44,918 bases of DNA from Acetobacter sp. UBA5411 (GTDB lineage Bacteria; Pseudomonadota; Alphaproteobacteria; Acetobacterales; Acetobacteraceae), in contig NZ_DHNR01000045.1 of NCBI RefSeq assembly GCF_002409645.1, positions 508 to 45,425 of the forward strand, in the 5' to 3' direction. The notes beneath the pieces are model-generated. The model saw only the letters and a list, made by a program, of their open reading frames with translations. It had not been told where the DNA came from and ran no database searches. Shown one piece after another: positions 16,651-24,055 of the stretch. Positions within the stretch are counted from its first letter, which is position 1. Every line of letters starts with the position of its first letter. The translations under genes and the position numbers were made by a program.

Positions 16651-18035
16651 TGTGCGAGCGCCATCAGAACGCGCACCCATGAGCGGGTGCCTTTGTGAAA
16701 GGATGTCAGACTGTATTTCTCATTCGGGGAATGGATGCGGTCATCATCCAAGCCAAAGCCGATCAGAAGCGTATCGAGACCAAGAGCTTCCTTGAGTTCA
16801 CCAACAACGGGGATCGACCCACCGCAACCGATGACAGTGGCCTGCGTCCCCCATTCCTCGGTGAGCGCAGTCAATGCGCTGGCAAGTTGCGGCATGTCAG
16901 AGGGCACGACACTGGCGCGGGAACCTCCGTGCGGCTTGAATTCGACCGTGCAGTCAGACGGCACCCGCGCCCTGACGTGTTCACGAAAACTCGCGCGAAT
17001 TGCTTCGGGATCCTGCTCGCCCACTAGACGAAAGGAAATCTTGGCCATCGCGCGGGCAGGCAGAACGGTCTTGAAACCGTCTTCCTCATATCCTCCGGAA
17101 ATCCCGTTGACTTCACAGCTTGGTCGGCACCATGTCTGTTCCAGCGCGGAATATCCCTGCTCGCCTGCTGGCCAACGGAGCCCGACAGCGCCGAGACTGT
17201 CTTCATCTGTCGGACCGATCTCGCGCCATTGTTCGCGCACACTGTCTGGAAGCTCCGGCACACCATCGTAAAAACCGTTCAGCGTGACCCGGCCTGTCGC
17301 GCCGTCGCGCAGGCCCGCAATGATATCGCACAGCACCTGAATCGGGTTGCGAGCAGCGTTTCCGAACATGCCCGAATGAAGATCACGATCCGCGCCTATG
17401 ATCGTGACTTCCTCACCGACCATGCCGCGCAACATCGTGGTGATGGCGGGCGTTTTTGCATCCAGCATGCCGGTGTCGCAGATCAGGGCGAGATCAGCTT
17501 TCAATTCTGCACTATGCGCCTTGAGGAAAGGGAGAAGGTTTTCACCTCCCGACTCTTCCTCGCCTTCAATCACAATCGTCACCCCGACGGGCAATGCGCC
17601 ATTGCTTTCAATCAGGGCACGGCAGGCCTCGACAAAGGTCATGACCTGCCCTTTGTCGTCCGCCGCTCCACGGGCGCGAATTTCTTTTGTACCGTCGGGA
17701 TTGGTCACAAGCTGCGGATCGAAAGGATCACTCTTCCAGAGCGAGAGTGGATCAACCGGCTGCACATCGTAATGTCCGTAAAACAGAACGTGCGGCCCGC
17801 CTGCTGGTCCTTCGCTGCGCGCCACGACAATGGGGTGACCAGGTGTTTCATGGATGGTGGCGGTAAAACCCAACGAAGACAGCTCTGCTTGCAGCCACTC
17901 GGCTGCGGCGCGGCAGTCTTTCGCGTGAGACGTCTGCGTCGAGATGCTCGGAATACGCAGGAGCGCGAAAAGACGCGCCAGCCCTGCTTCCAGATTGTCA
18001 TCGACCTTTTGCAGAGCGTCCATCGGTGCGGGCAT
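16647..18035 (-). CDS. M20 family metallopeptidase (dipeptidase type)
   Basis: 462 residues. The di-zinc site of the M20 family is visible: YGHYDVQP (His88), RGAADDKGQ (bridging Asp about 126), EGEEESGG (catalytic Glu159 and metal Glu160), a downstream CDTG Asp and a C-terminal IHSPNEKY His. The dimerisation domain lies between about 210 and 330. The HYDVQP signature is that of carnosinase/CNDP-like dipeptidases rather than DapE or ArgE. No signal peptide, so cytoplasmic. It heads a translationally coupled operon with pdxA and pdxJ. The link to vitamin B6 synthesis is not obvious and may only be shared housekeeping expression. Confidence 0.9.
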   Translation of the reverse strand: MPAPMDALQKVDDNLEAGLARLFALLRIPSISTQTSHAKDCRAAAEWLQAELSSLGFTATIHETPGHPIVVARSEGPAGGPHVLFYGHYDVQPVDPLSLWKSDPFDPQLVTNPDGTKEIRARGAADDKGQVMTFVEACRALIESNGALPVGVTIVIEGEEESGGENLLPFLKAHSAELKADLALICDTGMLDAKTPAITTMLRGMVGEEVTIIGADRDLHSGMFGNAARNPIQVLCDIIAGLRDGATGRVTLNGFYDGVPELPDSVREQWREIGPTDEDSLGAVGLRWPAGEQGYSALEQTWCRPSCEVNGISGGYEEDGFKTVLPARAMAKISFRLVGEQDPEAIRASFREHVRARVPSDCTVEFKPHGGSRASVVPSDMPQLASALTALTEEWGTQATVIGCGGSIPVVGELKEALGLDTLLIGFGLDDDRIHSPNEKYSLTSFHKGTRSWVRVLMALAQ

Positions 18036-18311
18036 TGAGTGCTTCCTGTCTGATCCGCCCCTTCTCGCTGAGGCTGAAGCATCATGACACTGGAAACAGT
18101 CTTATGGAATGTCTGCGTAATTTTTCGATGTGTGGGGAGAGGTTTCTCTCTGCTGGCGGCAACCTCTTCCAGAAAGCGGAAATCTTACAGCGACAGTTTT
18201 GGCTCAGAATATGAGATGAGGTGCCCGAACTCTTGATCAAAGTTCGAAAGAACAGCGGCCTCATTCGTATCACCAGATGAACGGGCGATGCGACGGACCG
18301 CTGTATTGTGT

Positions 18312-19553
18312 TTATTTACTGGAGGCGCTTTTCAGCTTCAGTATCCAGAGCTGTGCGATATCATGCGCCGCACTGTCTCCTTCGACCGTCTGGAACGTCG
18401 CGATAGCGTTAGCTGTCTGACCGGCATCCATCTGGGCTTCACCCAGTCTCAGCCGTGCCATACCAACGTCAACCACGCCTTTTTCGATCGCCTGTTTCAT
18501 AAGGGAAAGTCCCTTATCAGCCTGACCGAACGAGACGTAATTATAACCCGCGAACAGAAGCTGATCGCCAGTCTTCGCCTTCACGGCAGTCGCTTCGTCC
18601 GTTGCAAGCGACGCCTGCTTCTTGTCCGCTGCCGCGCTGATGAAGTTACGCAGCTTTACCTGACGGTCGGCACCGGCTCCCTGCCCCAGAACACCAAGCG
18701 TGTAACCCTGCGACATGATGTCCAGACCCACGCGGGGCAGTCCCATCTGAGTAGCGATTTCAGCGGCGTCGATAAAATCAGACGGCTGCTTCAGATTACC
18801 GGCAGCCAGACGGATCCGATACACATCCAGCTGAAGCGCCGGGGGCAGTTTGTTGTTGGTGACAAGGCTATGCAGCAGCTGTTCCCAGTAATCCGGCTTC
18901 GGATAATAGGTGGCCAGCATTGTATAGGTGTGCATCTGACCTGCCGTATCCTTGAGCTGCGTCTGGCAGGACGCCAGCATCAGCAGCTCATTTTCGGATG
19001 GCAGTTTCTTCGCCTTCAGCGTCTCGTCGATCAGCTTTTTCTGCACACGGGCCGCGTTGGCGTAATCTTTCTGAAGATAGTAGGCCTGAATGAGATATTT
19101 CTCGATATCCGTGTTCGGACCAATCTCTTTCAGATACCGCTCGAACCCGGCAGCCGCAGCCGGATAATCCTTGGCTGTATAGGCCACGGTCGCTTCGGCC
19201 TGAAGCAGCTGCGCCTTGGTGTCACGGGGCGTTCTCGAAGAAGCGATCAGCTTGTCATAGGACGACTGCATCACTGCTCGGTCACCCGACTGCGCTGCAA
19301 TGGCGCCACGCATCTGCTCGATCACGTAAGAGTCGTAATCGCCCTTGCCCGACACGCTGTCGGCAGTCGTCACGTCCTGCATGGCCTGTGTGTAATTATG
19401 GGCCGACAGAGCGTTCCCCGCTGCCTCAAGGGATTTTGCGACAGCCGGATTTAGATTGTCCTCGGCATGACCGATTGAAACAGCCGTAAAGCAGAGAGGC
19501 GCAAGACAGAGGGCACTAATTGCGAATGGAATACGAATAAACCGCAATGTCAT
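18312..19553 (-). CDS. Exported TPR-like protein of the TonB operon
   Basis: 413 residues from ATG 19553, five bases before the preceding exbD stop; TAAGGTC precedes it. A signal peptide (FIRIPFAISALCLAPLCFTAVSIGHAE) directs it to the periplasm. The rest is helical with repeated Ala/Tyr patterns such as AGNALSAHNYTQAMQDV, AYTAKDYPAAAAGFERYLKEIG and AYYLQKDYANAARVQKKLID, typical of tetratricopeptide repeats. It is the last gene of tonB-exbB-exbD-exbD. TPR proteins are protein-docking scaffolds, so a periplasmic partner of the TonB machinery or its receptors is a reasonable guess. No named family recognised. Confidence 0.75.
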   Translation of the reverse strand: MTLRFIRIPFAISALCLAPLCFTAVSIGHAEDNLNPAVAKSLEAAGNALSAHNYTQAMQDVTTADSVSGKGDYDSYVIEQMRGAIAAQSGDRAVMQSSYDKLIASSRTPRDTKAQLLQAEATVAYTAKDYPAAAAGFERYLKEIGPNTDIEKYLIQAYYLQKDYANAARVQKKLIDETLKAKKLPSENELLMLASCQTQLKDTAGQMHTYTMLATYYPKPDYWEQLLHSLVTNNKLPPALQLDVYRIRLAAGNLKQPSDFIDAAEIATQMGLPRVGLDIMSQGYTLGVLGQGAGADRQVKLRNFISAAADKKQASLATDEATAVKAKTGDQLLFAGYNYVSFGQADKGLSLMKQAIEKGVVDVGMARLRLGEAQMDAGQTANAIATFQTVEGDSAAHDIAQLWILKLKSASSK

Positions 19554-19557
19554 GACC

Positions 19558-19992
19558 TTACTGTGCTCCCATAAACTGGTCCTGCCCGACGATGCCAAGC
19601 TTCCTGATGCCCAGACGCTGCGCATCGGCAAGAACATGGGCTACTGTTTTGTAATCTGCAAGGCGATTGGGGTTAATATGCATTTCCGGCTGATCGGACT
19701 CAGCAGCCGCCGACTGGAACAATGAAACGAGATCGCCTTCACTGGATACGGGAATACCGTTCCAGGTGATCGAATTATCAAAGTCGATAACGACATTAAC
19801 GACCTTGCTTTCCTGATCTGTTGGAGGCGGCGGATCTCCCTGCGGCAGATTCATCGAAACCGACTGCGTCTGAAGCGGGATCGTGATGATCAGCATGATC
19901 AGGAGAACCAGCATCACGTCGATCAGCGGTGTGGTGTTGATATCGACGATACCTTCGTCTTCGTCGCCTCCGGAACCCAGATTCATACCCAT
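19558..19992 (-). CDS. exbD: Biopolymer transport protein ExbD/TolR family (second copy)
   Basis: 144 residues. A short cytoplasmic N-terminus rich in Asp/Glu, then DINTTPLIDVMLVLLIMLIITIPL, which contains the conserved membrane Asp used for proton flow, and a periplasmic domain ending in KLGIVGQDQF. It pairs with ExbB to energise TonB. It differs clearly from the other ExbD copy 117 bases upstream (for example QTQSVSMNLPQG versus ATHSVKVDLPKD), so the pair is not a recent duplication. Four bases separate it from the TPR gene. Confidence 0.92.
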   Translation of the reverse strand: MGMNLGSGGDEDEGIVDINTTPLIDVMLVLLIMLIITIPLQTQSVSMNLPQGDPPPPTDQESKVVNVVIDFDNSITWNGIPVSSEGDLVSLFQSAAAESDQPEMHINPNRLADYKTVAHVLADAQRLGIRKLGIVGQDQFMGAQ

Positions 19993-20109
19993 GGAAGAAT
20001 CACTTTCTCAGCTGAACCCTGCATCGCCCACACTCATACAAGGCGATGCAGTTTATTGGTAACAAACGATACTCACACCTGACACGCACAGGCCATTTCA
20101 CGGGACGCC

Positions 20110-20532
20110 TCAGTTATGAGGCGCCTCGATAATGAAATCGACCCGCATCACACCTGCCTCCTGACAGGCAGCTACCAGCTTGCCGACAGCCTCATAACGG
20201 GCACTGGCGTCACCACGGATCATGATCTGCGGTTGCGGCTTTTTCGCCGCAACCTTTTCCAGCCTCGCCATCAGGTCCGCATGATCACGGATGGGGCTCT
20301 GATCCCACCAGGCCTGACCATCTGGCGTGACCGCCAGAGTGATGTTGTCAGGCATGATCTTGCTTGGCTGATTGACGTCTTTAGGCAGGTCAACCTTCAC
20401 CGAATGTGTCGCCACAGGAATGGTGATGAGGAAGATGATGAGAAGAACCAGCATGACATCTACAAGAGGTGTCGTGTTGATATCAGAGAGGACGGTGTCC
20501 TCGTCATCGCCTCCGCCTACAGACATCCCCAT
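20110..20532 (-). CDS. exbD: Biopolymer transport protein ExbD/TolR family (first copy)
   Basis: 140 residues. SDINTTPLVDVMLVLLIIFLITIPV holds the membrane helix with the conserved Asp, followed by VDLPKDVNQPS and a periplasmic domain with MIRGDASARYEAVGKLVAACQEAG. It begins 2 bases after the exbB stop, so the two are translated together. Two ExbD subunits in one operon may assemble as a mixed dimer inside the ExbB pentamer or serve different receptors. Confidence 0.93.
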   Translation of the reverse strand: MGMSVGGGDDEDTVLSDINTTPLVDVMLVLLIIFLITIPVATHSVKVDLPKDVNQPSKIMPDNITLAVTPDGQAWWDQSPIRDHADLMARLEKVAAKKPQPQIMIRGDASARYEAVGKLVAACQEAGVMRVDFIIEAPHN

Positions 20533-20534
20533 GA

Positions 20535-21512
20535 TCAGGCGCCCTGAGCAGGAGTGGAGGAGGTCTTGCTGCCCGGACGGACAGAACCATGACGGAAACC
20601 ACCGATCATGATGGACTGAAGGTCAGCAGCGAAGTTGCGGATGCACTCCATGGCTGTCTTGTTGCGGCGAACAAGCAGGTTGTAGCCAAGCACGGCAGGA
20701 ACAGCAGTGCCGAGACCGATTGCCGTCATGATCAGGGATTCACCCACCGGACCAGCAACCTTGTCGATGGAAGCCTGACCAGCGATGCCGATGGCTGTCA
20801 GCGCATGATAGATACCCCAAACCGTTCCGAACAGACCCACGAACGGAGAAGTGGAACCGACCGTGCCGAGGAAGGCCAGACCGCTCTGAAGATCGCTCTG
20901 CACGGAATCAACCGCACGATGGATCTGGGAAGATGTCCAGTCAGTCAGGTCGATGGACTCCTGCATCGTGCCTTCGTGATGTTCAGCAGCAACAATACCG
21001 GTGTCTGCAATGTAGCGGAACGGCGATGTCGCTTTCAGGGCAGTCGCACCTTCCTGAAGGGAAGGCTTGGTCCAGAAGTGCTTTGCCGCATCGCGGTCAG
21101 CCGCAAAAAGCTTGGCCTGCTCGAGGAACTTGGTGATCATGATGTACCATGTGCCGAGAGACATCACCACGAGGATGACCAGCACGGACCGCGCTATGAT
21201 ATCACCGTTGCCCCACAGAGCACCCAGACCATAGGGATTTTCAACAGCCGTCGCCGGAGCAGCGTGCGCGGCCGGTGCTTCCGAAGCTTCGGAAGGAGCT
21301 GCCGGCGCAGGTGCGTCCGCCGGAGCAGCGGCAGGAGCAGGAGCCTCAGCTGCAGGAGCAGCCGGGGGAGCAGCATCCGGAGCAGGAGCTGATGCGGCAG
21401 GAGCAGCCGCATCCTGAGCAAGCGCCACCACTGGAGCCGCAGTGCTCAGAAGAACAGCCAGAGACGGGATGGCCAGCGCGGAGTAAGGCAGGCGGCGTAG
21501 CAGTCGGATCAT
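20535..21512 (-). CDS. exbB: ExbB/TolQ-family proton channel with long Ala/Pro-rich periplasmic extension
   Basis: About 325 residues from ATG 21512 (GAGGAC site 11 bases upstream); a TTG at 21569 and an in-between ATG are alternatives. A signal-type helix (YSALAIPSLAVLLSTAAPVVALA) is followed by about 70 residues of Ala/Pro/Glu/Asp low complexity. The MotA/TolQ/ExbB domain comes next, with a helix IIARSVLVILVVMSLGTWYIMI, ASIDKVAGPVGESLIMTAIGLGTAVPAVLGYNLLVRRN and a short C-terminus. It forms the inner-membrane channel that couples proton flow to TonB. The extended form of ExbB with a cleavable leader is known in other Proteobacteria. Confidence 0.92.
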   Translation of the reverse strand: MIRLLRRLPYSALAIPSLAVLLSTAAPVVALAQDAAAPAASAPAPDAAPPAAPAAEAPAPAAAPADAPAPAAPSEASEAPAAHAAPATAVENPYGLGALWGNGDIIARSVLVILVVMSLGTWYIMITKFLEQAKLFAADRDAAKHFWTKPSLQEGATALKATSPFRYIADTGIVAAEHHEGTMQESIDLTDWTSSQIHRAVDSVQSDLQSGLAFLGTVGSTSPFVGLFGTVWGIYHALTAIGIAGQASIDKVAGPVGESLIMTAIGLGTAVPAVLGYNLLVRRNKTAMECIRNFAADLQSIMIGGFRHGSVRPGSKTSSTPAQGA

Positions 21513-21575
21513 CGAGTCAGTGTCCTCATCTGGTAGAACCATAGCATTATCGAACAGCCACAGTTTCAAATACGG

Positions 21576-22238
21576 TCAGTTATCACTCAGGCTGAAAGTA
21601 ATCGTATAGGTGTGATGGAATTCCTTGACCGGAACACCATTAGCGGTAGCTGGCTGATAACGGGATTTACGAACATACTGCAGCGCTGCGGCAGCAAAGT
21701 CCTGACCGCCTTTGACGCTTGTTACAGTACAGTTATCGGTCGTTCCCGTCGGCTCCACGTCACAGACAAGTGTGACATGCCCTTCACGCCCTTCATCCTG
21801 CGCCTCATCAGGATAATGCAGTTCCACGTGATTCAACGGCGTGGAACCTGCCAGATGGTTCGGAACCGGAGGACCAACAGGAGCCTGCACCTGAGGTGTC
21901 GGCGCAGCCTTTGCCGGCGGCATGGGCTTGGGCGGCGGCGTATGCGTCACATGACGCACGACCGGACGCGGTGGCGGCTGCACCTTGATCTTTGGGGGCG
22001 GCACATATGGCGGAGGCGGCGAGGTCATCTGCGGCGGCGGAGGCGGTGGTGGGGGTGGCGGTGGTGGTTTTACCTCCGGAATAACAGTCGCCTTGAGCGG
22101 AGGCTGTATGACAGGCACCGACACCTTATCTTTCCAGGTAAAATAGACCACGCCAAGAATCCCGCACACCACAGCGACACCTGAGACGCCAGCAATCTTT
22201 AATGTCGGGTCACGTCGCTGTTGCGCGTAGTCCAGCAT
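21576..22238 (-). CDS. tonB: TonB energy-transducing protein
   Basis: 220 residues from ATG 22238, preceded by AGGGAGAG; the frame is open to 22334 without a better start. One membrane helix (about 14-34) anchors it in the inner membrane. A periplasm-spanning Pro-rich arm follows, with a run of about 12 Pro and repeated PPP/PKP blocks. The C-terminal TonB domain (about 145-220) has LHYPDEAQDEGREGHVTLVCDVEPTG and a final YTITFSL strand. It passes energy from ExbBD to outer-membrane receptors and opens the operon. The two Cys in the C-terminal domain (VCDV, NCTV) could form a disulfide. Confidence 0.93.
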   Translation of the reverse strand: MLDYAQQRRDPTLKIAGVSGVAVVCGILGVVYFTWKDKVSVPVIQPPLKATVIPEVKPPPPPPPPPPPPQMTSPPPPYVPPPKIKVQPPPRPVVRHVTHTPPPKPMPPAKAAPTPQVQAPVGPPVPNHLAGSTPLNHVELHYPDEAQDEGREGHVTLVCDVEPTGTTDNCTVTSVKGGQDFAAAALQYVRKSRYQPATANGVPVKEFHHTYTITFSLSDN

Positions 22239-22659
22239 ACTCGAAACTCTCCCTGGTCTGATGTCAGACGGCTCGACCTTGATGCATTCCTGCGACAACA
22301 GACGACGACCCGACCTGTCTTCGCTTTCTGGCAAAAAACAGGGGGACGCATCTGCGAGGCATCTGCATTACCGTGATTGGGCTATCGACGGGGGCAGATG
22401 TCAAGATGCCAAACCTCTCCTTACACAAATCATTTCCCATGCATTTATCCTGCACAATACAGAATCCTAAATGTTTCGATTTCGATATATTAATCGAAAG
22501 AGCTTTCCGGCGGCAATACGTAACTTTGCCGAATTTCCCCAAAAATATAACGTCATAGATTATCTCTATATCGTCATATCAAGACACTGGAGCAACGCCC
22601 TTATGACACCCATCGCATGAAGGCTCTGAATCTGACCATCTGATAAAAATTACGGGATA
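22239..22659. promoter_or_regulatory. Leader/promoter region of the tonB operon
   Basis: No supported gene. The stretch is AT-rich at 22440-22600 and contains TTTCGAT twice in tandem (22474-22480, 22480-22486) followed by its inverse ATCGAAA (22493-22499), forming TTTCGAT-N6-ATCGAAA. This is a candidate operator. I did not find a convincing classical Fur box. Confidence 0.4.
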
Positions 22660-22694
22660 CAAGAAAAAGCCCCTGCCTCACATGAGGCAGGGGC
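22660..22694 (-). terminator. Rho-independent terminator of prfB
   Basis: An 11-12-bp GC-rich stem GCCCCTGCCTC/GAGGCAGGGGC (22669-22679 and 22684-22694) is followed on the minus strand by TTTTTCTT. It lies about 70 bases after the prfB stop. Confidence 0.88.
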
Positions 22695-22765
22695 CACTCT
22701 AAATTTAATTTTACGATTCAGATTTTGCAGATTTCCGTCACATACGTAGGAAATCTGCAATCCTT

Positions 22766-23897
22766 CTACTGCGCAGAAGCGCTGGCTTCAGAGCGTGTCG
22801 CCCCAACACGTGCGGCAAGGGATGCCGCCATGAAATCATCCAGATCGCCGTCAAGGACAGCATCCGGGTTGCCCTTCTCGACGTTCGTCCGAAGGTCTTT
22901 CACCATCTGATAAGGGGCCAGAACATAGGAACGGATCTGGTGTCCCCAGCCGATATCTGTCTTGGCCGCTTCCGTCTGGGCAGCGGCAGCTTCCCGCCTC
23001 TGCAGTTCAGCCTCGTACATGCGGGCCTTCAGCATCCCCATGGCTGTCGCACGGTTGCGATGCTGGGAACGGTCCGTCTGACACGCCACGATGATGCCGG
23101 TCGGAACGTGTGTGATACGGATGGCGGACTCAGTCTTGTTGACGTGCTGTCCACCCGCGCCCGAAGCACGGAATGTATCGACCTTCAGGTCGGCTTCATT
23201 GATTTCAATTTCGATCGTGTCATCGACCACTGGGAAGACCCATACCGAGGCAAAGGACGTCTGACGACGCGCCGCTGCATCGAACGGGGAAATCCGCACG
23301 AGACGATGCACGCCCGCTTCCGTCTTCAGCCAGCCATAAGCGTTCGGGCCGGAAACCTGAATCGTCGCCGACTTCAGGCCGGCCTGCTCACCCTCCGAGC
23401 TTTCGATCATGGTCAGCTTGTAACCATGGGCTTCAGCCCAGCGGCTGTACATCCGAAGCAGCATCTCGGCCCAGTCCTGAGCCTCCGTGCCGCCCGCGCC
23501 AGCGTTCACTTCAAGATAACAGTCGTTCGAATCGGCTTCACCCGACAGAAGACTTTCGGTCTCCCGACGTTTGGCTTCTTCGGCCAGACGGTTGAGCGTC
23601 TTCATGCCATCGGCGACCATATCAGCGTCGCCTTCTTCCTCGGCCATACTGATGAGTTCGAGCGTATCCTCGACCTCATTTTCGAGGTTCTGCACGCCCT
23701 CGATCTGGTTGGCCAGAAGCGTACGCTCGCGCATCATCTTCTGCGCGGCCTCGGCATCGTTCCAGAGATCCGGGTCTTCGGCCCGGTTATTCAGTTCGGC
23801 AAGTCTGCCCTGGGCGACATCCCAGTCAAAGATGCCTCCTCAGCAGCGCAACCGACTGCTTGATCTGCTCGTTGAGCGCTTCTGTCTCGGCGGACAT
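22766..23897 (-). CDS. prfB: Peptide chain release factor 2, with programmed +1 frameshift
   Basis: The gene is in two frames: ATG 23897 to a UGA at 23826-23828 (23 codons), then from GAC at 23825-23827 to the stop at 22766, giving 376 residues in all. At the junction the minus strand reads AGGAGG CAT CTT TGA C, the autoregulatory shift site of prfB. The main part contains SPF (about 203-205), the stop-codon recognition motif, and SGAGGQHVNKTESAIRITH with GGQ at about 248-250, which triggers peptide release. RF2 reads UAA and UGA. The ATG at 23737 is only an internal Met. It follows mrcA on the same strand, a common alphaproteobacterial order, and ends at a clear terminator. Confidence 0.97.
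23825..23840 (-). promoter_or_regulatory. prfB +1 frameshift site
   Basis: A Shine-Dalgarno-like AGGAGG (23835-23840), a 3-base spacer, then CTT TGA C: the slippery Leu codon and in-frame UGA. When RF2 is scarce the ribosome pauses at UGA and shifts to GAC, so RF2 controls its own level. Confidence 0.95.
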
Positions 23898-24055
23898 GGC
23901 GACCGTGACTCCGTCTCTCGTGGTTAATCTGAACGGCGCTGAATACAGGCAGGCGGCGCGGCTGTCATCCCTTGGACAGATCGGGAGACGGAAACAGGGT
24001 CCGTTAAAGCCGCTTCAACTCGTCCAATCGACAGAAAAGGGCTACCTACGGCTCC

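Noticed and set aside
18288..19454. 388-codon plus-strand open frame
   Set aside because: Antisense shadow of the TPR-like gene; composition rich in Arg, His, Leu and Cys, typical of a reverse-strand artefact.
23737..23897. prfB as a truncated or frameshifted pseudogene
   Set aside because: The shift occurs exactly at the known programmed site and the remainder is intact.
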